This document shows positions 7,879 through 16,000 of a stretch of 64,000 nt of DNA, in pieces (positions within the stretch are counted from its first letter, which is position 1; every line of letters starts with the position of its first letter). This DNA comes from Drancourtella massiliensis (lineage in GTDB: Bacteria; Bacillota; Clostridia; Lachnospirales; Lachnospiraceae), in the NCBI RefSeq assembly GCF_016900655.1, contig NZ_JACJKH010000007.1, positions 62,001 through 126,000 of the forward strand. Direction: 5' to 3'. The notes under the pieces were generated by a model. It saw only the letters and a program-made list of their open reading frames with translations, did not search any database and was not told the DNA's origin. The translations under genes were made by a program, and so were the position numbers.

Positions 7879-8081
7879 ACAAACTCCCTTCTTTCGAAAT
7901 GAAGATATTGCAATGAATGTTCCGTTGCAAATACCATCTGATTGAATAATTTGCGAATTTTTAGTCCCTCCAGTGTTTGTTCCTTACTTAGCACCCCTGT
8001 CATATAGAGAGTGATCGTACGGTATACATCATCATTTGCCACTGCCCCCAAAAAAGAATCTACCTCTTGCTGCCCTTTCAA
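7875..8081 (-). pseudogene. C-terminal remnant of a DUF3990 family protein
   Basis: The 68 codons contain GAVANDDVYRTITLYMTGVL, KEQTLEGLKIRKLFNQMVF and HSLQYLHFERREFV. This matches the C-terminal third of DUF3990 proteins, in which a G-PVAND segment precedes a helical tail. The N-terminal part expected to carry the enzymatic core is missing: in frame, a TGA occurs a few codons upstream of the only possible start (TTG at 8081), and a tRNA terminator lies directly before it. No promoter is visible. It is best treated as a decayed gene, still coupled by ATGA to the next frame. Confidence 0.72.
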
Positions 8082-8095
8082 ATTTCCAATTATTC

Positions 8096-8135
8096 AAAAA
8101 CAGCGGGAACCCCTTTTCCCTGTGGTTTTCCCGCT
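8096..8135 (-). terminator. Terminator of tRNA-Leu
   Basis: AGCGGGAA and TTCCCGCT pair around an 18-base loop, followed on the minus strand by G and five T. It lies 30 bases after the tRNA 3' end and cuts off the DUF3990 remnant from read-through. Confidence 0.75.
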
Positions 8136-8165
8136 CTTTTCGTATCTCTTTATTTGATAAAGTAC

Positions 8166-8248
8166 TGCCGGCGGCGGGACTTGAACCCGCACATGGTTGC
8201 CCATAACAGATTTTGAGTCTGCCTCGTCTGCCATTCCGACACGCCGGC
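8166..8248 (-). tRNA. tRNA-Leu (anticodon CAA)
   Basis: The minus strand folds as a class II tRNA of 83 bases: acceptor GCCGGCG paired with CGCCGGC, discriminator A, anticodon stem GCAGA/TCTGT with loop CTCAAAA (anticodon CAA), a variable arm with GGGC, and T arm GCGGGTTCAAGTCCCGC. The CCA end is not encoded. The long variable arm and anticodon identify leucine. The truncated DUF3990 module lies directly past the 3' end. Confidence 0.95.
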
Positions 8249-8275
8249 TTTTCCCGGCTGATTAAGCCGAGAATT

Positions 8276-8304
8276 ATTATATCACAGCAACTCTTTGTTT
8301 GCAA
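8276..8304 (-). promoter_or_regulatory. Sigma-A promoter for tRNA-Leu
   Basis: TTGCAA (8304-8299) and TATAAT (8281-8276) are separated by 17 bases. The -10 box lies 28 bases before the mature 5' end. Confidence 0.7.
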
Positions 8305-8308
8305 GGAA

Positions 8309-9601
8309 TTATTTCCAGATTTTTTCTGATTCCGCGATCAGTTCTTTTCCGATCTCAAAGCAGTCGAAGGTTGCAAAGTAGTCTGCCGGAGTCTCGGCGC
8401 GGCGGATCAGCTGTGCTGTTCCATCTTCTTTCAAAAGGACTTCTGCGGATTTGAGTTTTCCGTTGTAATTGTAGCCCATGGAAAATCCGTGTGCTCCGGT
8501 ATCGTGGATCACGAGCACATCTCCCATATCGATCTTCGGAAGCATCCTGTCGATCGCGAATTTATCGTTATTCTCGCAGAGAGATCCGGTGACATCGTAT
8601 TTATGATCACACGGCTCGTTTTCTTTTCCCATTACTGTAATATGATGGTATGCACCATACATGGCCGGGCGCATCAGATTGACCGCGCAGGCATCCACGC
8701 CGATATATTCTTTATGCGTATGTTTTTCATGGATCGCTTTTGTCACAAGACATCCGTACGGTCCCATCATAAATCTTCCAAGTTCCGTGTAGATTGCCAC
8801 ATCCCCCATTTCTGCCGGAACGAGCACTTTTTCGTATACTTTTCGTACGCCTTCTCCGATGACGCGGATATCATTCGGCTCCTGGTCCGGACGGTATGGA
8901 ATTCCGATTCCGCCGGAAAGATTGATAAATTTGATATGAACACCGGTCTCTTCTTTCAGCTTGACCGCTGTTTTGAAAAGCACTTCGGCAAGCATCGGGT
9001 AGTACTCATTCGTCACCGTGTTGCTTGCGAGAAATGCGTGGATTCCGAATTCTTTTGCTCCTTTTGACTTCAGGATTTTAAATGCTTCTGTGATCTGTTC
9101 TGTTGTCATGCCGTATTTGGCATCTCCCGGGTTGTCCATGATGTCATTGGTAATCTGAAAAACTCCACCCGGATTGTAACGGCAGCTGATCGTCTCCGGA
9201 ATGTGTCCGATCGCTTCTTCAAGGAAATCAATATGCGTGATATCATCCAGATTGATGATGGCCCCGAGACGGTCGGCAAGCTGAAAGTCCTCTGCCGGAG
9301 TATCATTGGATGAAAACATGATGTCCTCTCCTTTCATTCCCATTGCCCCGGATAACATCAACTCCGTAAAAGAGGAACAGTCACAGCCGCAGCCATACTC
9401 CTTTAAAATCTGAATCAGGAACGGATTCGGCGTCGCCTTTACTGCAAAATATTCTTTATATCCCGGATTCCATGCAAAGGCCTCCTTTAAAGCTCTTGCG
9501 TTCTCCCGAATTCCCTTTTCATCGTACAGGTGAAACGGGGTCGGAAATTCCTGAATAATTTCATCCAGTTTTTCTTTGGAAACAAATGGTTTCTTTTCCA
9601 T
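8309..9601 (-). CDS. lysA: Diaminopimelate decarboxylase
   Basis: A 430-residue PLP-dependent fold-type III decarboxylase that converts meso-diaminopimelate to lysine. It has the barrel start TPFHLYDEKGI, the PLP lysine in YFAVKATPNP (K55), FINLSGGIGIPY near the glycine-rich phosphate site, ELGRFMMGPYG, and the C-terminal SLCENNDKFA and HDTGAHGFSMGYNYNG, which supplies active-site residues from the partner subunit. Length is usual for the family. The ATG overlaps the stop of the upstream TrmB-type regulator by one base, implying translational coupling and co-transcription from the promoter near 10345. Related group IV decarboxylases for other substrates exist, but the C-terminal motif favours LysA. 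Confidence 0.9.
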   Translation of the reverse strand: MEKKPFVSKEKLDEIIQEFPTPFHLYDEKGIRENARALKEAFAWNPGYKEYFAVKATPNPFLIQILKEYGCGCDCSSFTELMLSGAMGMKGEDIMFSSNDTPAEDFQLADRLGAIINLDDITHIDFLEEAIGHIPETISCRYNPGGVFQITNDIMDNPGDAKYGMTTEQITEAFKILKSKGAKEFGIHAFLASNTVTNEYYPMLAEVLFKTAVKLKEETGVHIKFINLSGGIGIPYRPDQEPNDIRVIGEGVRKVYEKVLVPAEMGDVAIYTELGRFMMGPYGCLVTKAIHEKHTHKEYIGVDACAVNLMRPAMYGAYHHITVMGKENEPCDHKYDVTGSLCENNDKFAIDRMLPKIDMGDVLVIHDTGAHGFSMGYNYNGKLKSAEVLLKEDGTAQLIRRAETPADYFATFDCFEIGKELIAESEKIWK

Positions 9602-10314
9602 CAGTTCTTTTCTCCTTTCGTAAGTTCAATCACTTTTATCTCATTTGCCATCGCCTCTTTGAAAATCTCAACGAAATTGCGCTGGCCTGTATACAGACAG
9701 GTGTTTCCGGACCGCTCTCCATATTCTCCGCTCAGGACAAAGGAGGAATCCACAATCATTCCCACCTGCCCTTTTTTGTCCCCGGCACGGTAAATGGTCC
9801 CTGGTTCTTGTAACTCTTCCCAGTCTGTGATGATGACGACTTTCTTTCCTGCATCGGAAAGAGTCTGCAGATCCGGAAGCACTACTTTCAGGAAAGACTG
9901 TCCGGCTGAAATATAAACTCTTTCTTCTGCTTTTTTCAGAAGACCTCTTGCCTTTGACTCCACTGCCTCCTGTCCGGAAATGGTGATGTAGCCTTCCTCT
10001 TCTTTTTTCTGAACAGGCGCATGGAGAAGCAGCCAGTCCTCCTCATTTTTCAGCTGGTCAATCTTTTCTTCACAGAACTCCTGAACCGGCACTGCAAGAT
10101 ATTTTCTGCCTGTCTCATTTTCTTCCAGATAAGCTGCTCCTTTCTCGCACAGAGAAGCCAGCGAGGCATAGACATTCGAACGGGAAATTCCCGTCAGTTT
10201 TGCCGCCTCATATCCGGTCAGCTTTCCATTCTCAAGAAGGCTCTCATAAAGGGAAGCCTCCTGTCTCGTTAAATCAAATTTCATTAAATGCTCTTTAAAC
10301 TGTTCTGTACCCAT
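9601..10314 (-). CDS. TrmB family transcriptional regulator
   Basis: A 237-residue regulator with an N-terminal winged helix (LTRQEASLYESLLENGKLTG then GISRSNVYASLASLCEKG, residues ~15-58) typical of the TrmB group, a short coiled linker, and a C-terminal ligand-sensing phospholipase-D-like part with VYISAGQSFLKVVLPDLQTL. TrmB proteins were first described as archaeal sugar-responsive repressors; many clostridia have small ones beside metabolic genes. It is translationally coupled to lysA, so it may sense lysine or a precursor. A perfect inverted repeat in its promoter suggests autoregulation. Confidence 0.85.
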   Translation of the reverse strand: MGTEQFKEHLMKFDLTRQEASLYESLLENGKLTGYEAAKLTGISRSNVYASLASLCEKGAAYLEENETGRKYLAVPVQEFCEEKIDQLKNEEDWLLLHAPVQKKEEEGYITISGQEAVESKARGLLKKAEERVYISAGQSFLKVVLPDLQTLSDAGKKVVIITDWEELQEPGTIYRAGDKKGQVGMIVDSSFVLSGEYGERSGNTCLYTGQRNFVEIFKEAMANEIKVIELTKGEKN

Positions 10315-10324
10315 ATTTTCTCCT

Positions 10325-10348
10325 TAGTAGCTCTTTATGGTACTACTA
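10325..10348 (-). promoter_or_regulatory. Candidate operator for the TrmB-type regulator
   Basis: TAGTAG (10325-10330) and CTACTA (10343-10348) form a perfect 6-base inverted repeat with a 12-base spacer. It overlaps the -10 box and extends toward the start codon, a position suited to repression. Confidence 0.55.
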
Positions 10349-10372
10349 TAGCACATTTTCCCGGAAAGTCAA
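10345..10372 (-). promoter_or_regulatory. Sigma-A promoter for the regulator-lysA operon
   Basis: TTGACT (10372-10367) and TATAGT (10350-10345) are separated by 16 bases on the minus strand. The -10 box overlaps one arm of the inverted repeat. Confidence 0.6.
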
Positions 10373-10406
10373 GAAAAATCAGGACAGACAATTCTGTCCG
10401 CCCTGA
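10373..10406 (-). terminator. Terminator downstream of pyk
   Basis: A near-perfect stem built from TCAGG...GGACAG and CTGTCCTGA is followed by TTTTTCTT on the minus strand, 10 bases after the pyk stop. Confidence 0.75.
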
Positions 10407-10415
10407 CTGCATTTT

Positions 10416-11858
10416 TTATTCAATTACCGCAATTCTCATCATATTGCTTCCGCTGTTCCCCGCATAAGAATAAGATCCCATCGGCGCAGGAAGCCCTGCC
10501 GTCAATACAACGATATCCCCCGGTTCCACGTACTGTTTCGCTTTTACCATCTCAAGCGCGTTTTCACAGACATCTTCCATAGACTTCAGCGGAATAGATT
10601 TCAGCGGACGTACGCCCCAGTAAATCTGCATTCTGCGGAGTGTCGCCTCATCCGGACTGACACCGATGACATCTGCTCTCGGTTTGAATTTGGATACCAC
10701 CTTCGCGGTTGCTCCGGACATGGTCGGCGCGACAATACATTTTGCATCCAGGTTGTCTGCTGTTGCTACAGTGGAAAATCCGATAGCACTGGAGATGCTC
10801 TGTCTTCTGTGCTGCTGTGCTTTTTTCAGAAGCACATCATAGTCCAGATGGCTCTCCGTATTTTCTACGATCTGCACCATCATCTTGAGTGCCTCTACCG
10901 GGTATTTACCCTGTGCTGTCTCCCCGGAAAGCATGACAGCATCGGTTCCGTCATATACCGCATTTGCCACGTCGGTTACCTCTGCACGTGTCGGGCGAGG
11001 ATTCCGGATCATGGAGTCAAGCATCTGTGTCGCTGTAATAACCGGTTTGAAGTTGTCATTACATTTCTTAATAATTTCCTTCTGGATATACGGAACTTCC
11101 TGTGCCGGAATTTCCACACCCATATCACCTCTTGCAACCATGACACCGTCCGCGCAGCGGATAATTTCATCGATATTGCGGATTCCTTCCGCATTTTCAA
11201 TTTTTGCTATGATCGGAATATAAGGGGCGTTACATTCTCTTAACCAGCTTCGGATTTCGATAATGCACTCTGCGTTTCTTACAAAGGAAGCTGCGATAAA
11301 ATCGATGCCCTGGCTGACGCCGAATTTAATGTCCTCTCTGTCTTTCTCTGTAATAGCCGGAAGACGTACCGGTACATTCGGTACATTGATCCCCTTCTTC
11401 TCCCCGAGTTCTCCTCCGTTGATTACCTTACAGATAATATCGTTTTCTGTAATTCTGACAACTTCCAGCTCTATAAGTCCATCATCAATCAGGATTTTCC
11501 GTCCAGGCATTACATCTTCGGTCAGCCCGCTGTAAGTGATGGAAACTTTGTGTTCATCTCCGACAATGTCCTCGGAAGTCAATGTGAATTCAGCCCCCTC
11601 CTGTAATATCACTTTCTTTCCGTCTTTCAGGACACCTGTACGAATCTCCGGTCCTTTTGTATCCAGAAGAATTGCAACCGGCAGTTTCTCCTCTTCCCGG
11701 ATCTTCTTGAGCATATCCATACGGAACTTATGCTCTTCATAGTCACCATGTGAAAAATTGAATCTCGCAATATTCATCCCGTTTTTCACAAGATTTCTCA
11801 TCAGATTCTCATCATTTGCATTTGGTCCCATTGTACATACAATCTTCGTCTTCTTCAT
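10416..11858 (-). CDS. pyk: Pyruvate kinase
   Basis: A 480-residue enzyme transferring phosphate from phosphoenolpyruvate to ADP, the last step of glycolysis. Visible signatures are KIVCTMGPNAN, NIARFNFSHG, LLDTKGPEIRTG, the catalytic IIAKIENAEGI with the active-site lysine, MVARGDMGVEIPA, ITATQMLDSMIRNPRPTRAE and AVMLSGETAQGKYP. It ends after the C-terminal allosteric domain and lacks the extra PEP-utiliser-like domain found in many Bacilli. An AAGGAATGG site precedes the start. It lies 43 bases after the rhomboid-like gene, with no terminator between, and is probably co-transcribed with it. Confidence 0.97.
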   Translation of the reverse strand: MKKTKIVCTMGPNANDENLMRNLVKNGMNIARFNFSHGDYEEHKFRMDMLKKIREEEKLPVAILLDTKGPEIRTGVLKDGKKVILQEGAEFTLTSEDIVGDEHKVSITYSGLTEDVMPGRKILIDDGLIELEVVRITENDIICKVINGGELGEKKGINVPNVPVRLPAITEKDREDIKFGVSQGIDFIAASFVRNAECIIEIRSWLRECNAPYIPIIAKIENAEGIRNIDEIIRCADGVMVARGDMGVEIPAQEVPYIQKEIIKKCNDNFKPVITATQMLDSMIRNPRPTRAEVTDVANAVYDGTDAVMLSGETAQGKYPVEALKMMVQIVENTESHLDYDVLLKKAQQHRRQSISSAIGFSTVATADNLDAKCIVAPTMSGATAKVVSKFKPRADVIGVSPDEATLRRMQIYWGVRPLKSIPLKSMEDVCENALEMVKAKQYVEPGDIVVLTAGLPAPMGSYSYAGNSGSNMMRIAVIE

Positions 11859-11901
11859 TTTCTTCCATTCCTTTCTGGTCGTAACCTCTTGATGTGCCTT
11901 T

Positions 11902-12774
11902 CTATTTTACATGTTCATGTGTAAACAGATGATCCTGACAGTATTCATAATTTCCATTGCATTTTGAGCAGTAGCGGAATTCCAGTTCCGGATGGTCCAG
12001 CTCCGTCCGCCCGCAGACTGCACACCGGTGCTTCGGCACTCTGCCGTCAGGCTGCGCGGAATAATGATTCTGCGGCCTTGCTTTCATCTGTTTTTTGAAT
12101 TCTCTTCTGCGCTTCTGCTGCTTTGGAGAAAATTGTGCGTAGTTTCTCGTTGAAACATAAAAAATCACAAAATTCAGAATCGAAATTGCCGCCGCAAAAG
12201 CACTTGCCCGGTAGCTGGTGTATGTTCCGCCGTATGACGGAAGAAAACCCTGAATGATCGTCCAGATGAAAAATGCCCCGTCGATCCATGCCAGCCATTT
12301 TGCCTTGACAGGCAGAATATAAAACAGAAGGAACTCCATGTCCGGATATACCGCTGCAAAAGCAAAGAACAGGGAAAGGTTCAGATAGGACGTACCCAGC
12401 ATGTAGACCTGACCTGTAACCAGATAGATCAAAAGGGCGGCAATCACGTGGAACAGCACACCGGTAAAAAAATAAAGGTTGAACCGGAATGATCCCCACG
12501 TTTGCTCCAGCGTTCTTCCAATCATATAATAAAAATAAAGAGCAATGATCAGAAAGATCAGGTTGTTTGACGGCGGCTGAATCAAAAATGTAACGATTCT
12601 CCAAATTTGTCCGTGCAGAATTTCAGCTGCGTTCAATGACAGATACTGGATATAAAAATACGGATTGATGTAGTCCAGCACAAATCCGATTCCATACAGA
12701 ATAATAATAAAATACATCAGATTCGGAATCGCATATCTGCCGAATTTACGCTCTAAACGTGAAATCCAATTCAT
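11902..12774 (-). CDS. Rhomboid-like membrane protein with C-terminal zinc ribbon
   Basis: A 290-residue protein with about six hydrophobic segments in a rhomboid-like order. The region after TM2 reads WGSFRFNLYFFTGVLFHV. Where active rhomboids carry a GxSG serine, this protein has LGTSYLNLSLFF, and no clear catalytic histidine follows, so it looks like a non-proteolytic relative. The hydrophilic C-terminus has basic PKQQKRRREFKKQMKA, then a ribbon: CAVCGRTELDHPELEFRYCS, KCNGNYEYC and QDH. The start at 12774 follows AAAGGAG and lies about 20 bases after the predicted transcription start. Function is unknown. Confidence 0.65.
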   Translation of the reverse strand: MNWISRLERKFGRYAIPNLMYFIIILYGIGFVLDYINPYFYIQYLSLNAAEILHGQIWRIVTFLIQPPSNNLIFLIIALYFYYMIGRTLEQTWGSFRFNLYFFTGVLFHVIAALLIYLVTGQVYMLGTSYLNLSLFFAFAAVYPDMEFLLFYILPVKAKWLAWIDGAFFIWTIIQGFLPSYGGTYTSYRASAFAAAISILNFVIFYVSTRNYAQFSPKQQKRRREFKKQMKARPQNHYSAQPDGRVPKHRCAVCGRTELDHPELEFRYCSKCNGNYEYCQDHLFTHEHVK

Positions 12775-12802
12775 CTTTTTTCTCCTTTCATACTCGTTTT
12801 TC

Positions 12803-12831
12803 ATTTTATCCTCTCCCTGTTTTTTTGTCAA
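12803..12831 (-). promoter_or_regulatory. Sigma-A promoter for the rhomboid-like gene and pyk
   Basis: Consensus TTGACA (12831-12826) and TAAAAT (12808-12803) are separated by 17 bases on the minus strand. It rules out translation from the upstream in-frame ATG at 12831. Confidence 0.75.
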
Positions 12832-12842
12832 TCGGCTTCACA

Positions 12843-12877
12843 GACTTTACAGGAATTCTTCCCGGACTTTACAGGAA
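12843..12877. repeat. Direct repeat upstream of the activase gene
   Basis: GACTTTACAGGAA occurs twice, at 12843-12855 and 12865-12877. The copies are offset by 22 bases, two helical turns, so they present the same DNA face. They lie just upstream of the plus-strand promoter at 12904 and could be an activator site. Confidence 0.5.
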
Positions 12878-12903
12878 ATTCATTTTTCCTTAGGAAGATT
12901 TTA

Positions 12904-12932
12904 TTGTATCTTGCTCCTTTTTGTCGTATAAT
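12904..12932 (+). promoter_or_regulatory. Promoter for the activase/dehydratase fusion gene
   Basis: TTGTAT (12904-12909) and TATAAT (12927-12932) are separated by 17 bases, leaving a leader of about 70 bases before the start at 13010. Confidence 0.6.
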
Positions 12933-13009
12933 AAACGATGTTGCAAAAATATATTAATCATAAGAAGAAATACATCTGCACATATAAGATAGAAAAGGAG
13001 TAACACAAT

Positions 13010-16000
13010 ATGAGCCAAAGGGATATTTTCACTCTGGGAATTGACATCGGTTCTACCACTGTCAAGATTGCGGTTCTTGATGAAAAGAACGAGATGATAT
13101 TCTCAGATTACGAACGACATTTTGCCAACATTCAGGAAACCCTTTCTGACTTGCTTGGAAGAGCTGTCCACCAGCTCGGGGCCATTCATGTATCTCCGGT
13201 CATTACCGGAAGCGGCGGCCTTACCCTGGCAAAGCACCTCGGTGTTCCTTTTGTCCAGGAAGTAATTGCTGTGTCCACTGCCTTACAGGATTATGCTCCT
13301 CAGACCGATGTCGCCATCGAACTTGGCGGCGAAGACGCAAAGATTATCTATTTTGAAAACGGAAATGTGGAACAGAGAATGAACGGAATCTGTGCCGGAG
13401 GTACCGGTTCCTTTATCGACCAGATGGCCTCTCTTCTTCAAACGGATGCCACAGGTTTGAATGAATATGCAAAAAATTATAATGCCTTATATGATATTGC
13501 CGCACGCTGCGGTGTGTTTGCCAAGACAGATATCCAGCCTCTGATCAATGACGGTGCCGCAAAGGAGGACCTGGCAGCCTCTATTTTCCAGGCGGTAGTC
13601 AATCAGACAATCAGCGGTCTGGCATGCGGAAAGCCGATCCGCGGACATGTTGCATTCCTCGGCGGTCCGTTGCATTTCCTCTCCGAGCTGAGAGCGGCAT
13701 TTATCCGGACACTGGAGCTGGATGACGAACATACGATTGCTCCGAAGAACTCCCACCTGTTTGCTGCTGTTGGATCCGCACTGAATTCCAAAAAAGATCT
13801 GGATGTTCCGATTATTGAGCTGCAGAAACGTCTGGCAAATCATATCCAGATGGATTTCGAAGTGGAGCGTCTTGACCCTCTCTTCGCTTCCGAGGAGGAG
13901 TTCCGTGAATTTAAGGAACGTCATGACAGGCATCAGGTCCCTGTCAAGGATCTTTCCACCTACAAAGGGAATGTTTATCTTGGAATCGATGCCGGTTCCA
14001 CTACGACAAAAGCTGCGCTTGTAGGCGAAGATGGTACACTTCTTTATTCCTTTTACCACGGAAATGACGGAGATCCGCTTGCCACAACGATCACCGCGCT
14101 GAAAGATATTTATTCCAGGCTTCCGGAAGACGCACGGATTGCCTACTCCTGCTCCACCGGATACGGAGAGGCGCTGATGAAAGCTGCGTTCCTTCTGGAT
14201 GAGGGAGAAGTCGAGACGATCTCGCATTATTATGCGGCCTCTTTCTTCGAACCGGATGTGGACTGTATTCTCGACATCGGCGGCCAGGATATGAAATGTA
14301 TCAAAATCAAAAATCATACCGTAGATTCCGTACAGCTCAATGAAGCCTGCTCCTCCGGATGCGGTTCTTTCATTGAAACATTCGCCAAATCACTGAATTA
14401 CTCTGTGGAGGATTTTGCTGACGAAGCGCTTTACGCAAAACATCCGATTGACCTTGGAACACGATGTACGGTATTTATGAACTCAAAAGTAAAGCAGGCC
14501 CAGAAAGAAGGCGCTTCTGTTGCCGATATTTCCGCCGGTCTTGCCTACTCTGTTATCAAGAATGCACTGTTCAAGGTAATCAAGGTTTCCGACGCATCAG
14601 AACTTGGGAGGAACATTGTTGTCCAGGGCGGTACCTTCTATAACAATGCCGTACTGCGCAGTTTTGAAAAAATCGCAGGCTGCGAGGCTGTCCGCCCGGA
14701 TATCGCCGGAATCATGGGAGCATTTGGAGCAGCACTGATTGCCCGTGAACGGTACCATACATATGACTGCAAAGAGACAACCATGCTCTCTATCGAAGAT
14801 ATTGAAAATCTGACATACGAAACATCCATGGCAAAATGTCAGAGATGTGCCAACCACTGCCGTCTGACAATCAACAAGTTTACCGGCGGAAGACGTTTCA
14901 TCACCGGAAACCGTTGTGAGCGAGGTCTTGGAAAGGAAAAGACCAACACCGATATTCCAAACCTCTTCTCCTATAAAAATGAACGGTATTTTGGCTACAA
15001 GCCGCTTCCAAAGGAAGAGGCTCCTCACGGAACGATCGGACTTCCAAGAGTACTGAACATGTACGAAGATTACCCTCTGTGGTTTACCTTCTTTACAGAA
15101 CTGGGATTTTCCGTTGTTCTTTCTCCTTCTTCTTCGAGAAAGATCTATGAGATGGGAATCGAATCCATCCCAAGCGAGTCCGAGTGCTATCCGGCAAAGC
15201 TTGCCCACGGCCATGTGGAGTGGCTGATCCGTCAGAATGTGGACCGGATCTTCTACCCTTGCATTCCATACGAACGGAATGAATTTCCGGATGCGAACAA
15301 CCACTACAACTGCCCGATCGTTACCTCCTATGCGGAAAATATCAAAAACAATATGGACGAGATCGTACAGGGAAAGGTTGATTTCATGAATCCGTTCCTT
15401 GCACTGACAAGCGAAGAGATCATGGCGGACCGCCTGGTCGAAATCTTCTCTGAAAAATTCCGGATTCCGGAGGAAAAAATCCGGGATGCTGCCCACAAAG
15501 GATGGGTAGAACTGGAAAACTGCCGGGACGATATCCGTAAAAAAGGCGAGGAGACCCTCGCTTATCTGGATAAAACCGGCCGCCATGGAATTGTGCTGGC
15601 AGGTCGTCCGTACCATTATGACCCGGAAGTCAACCACGGTATTCCGGAACTGATTACTTCTTATGGAATTGCCGTGCTGACAGAGGATTCCATCTCTCAC
15701 TTAAATCCGGTGGAACGGCCGCTTAATGTCATGGACCAGTGGATGTATCATTCCCGTCTTTACGCGGCTGCAAACTATGTCAAGACAACAGAGAACCTTG
15801 ATCTGATCCAGCTTAACTCTTTCGGGTGTGGACTTGATGCGGTAACCACCGATGAGGTGGCAGATATTCTGACCGGTTCCGGAAAGATTTATACCTCGCT
15901 GAAAATCGATGAGGTCAACAATCTGGGCGCAGCCAGAATCCGTATCCGTTCTCTTCTTGCGGCTATCCGCGCAAGAGATGTAAAAAAAGAAAAACGTGAA

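Noticed and set aside
8032-8304. 90-codon minus-strand frame crossing tRNA-Leu
   Set aside because: It runs through the tRNA gene and its terminator; it is not a protein gene.
11902-12831. Longer start of the rhomboid-like protein at 12831
   Set aside because: It coincides with the -35 box of the promoter at 12803-12831, so it would not be transcribed; ATG 12774 has a good ribosome site.
13487-14317. Long minus-strand frame inside the activase gene (and similar ones at 14597-15700 and 16316-17293)
   Set aside because: They are shadows of the plus-strand coding sequence, lack ribosome sites and show no domain features.
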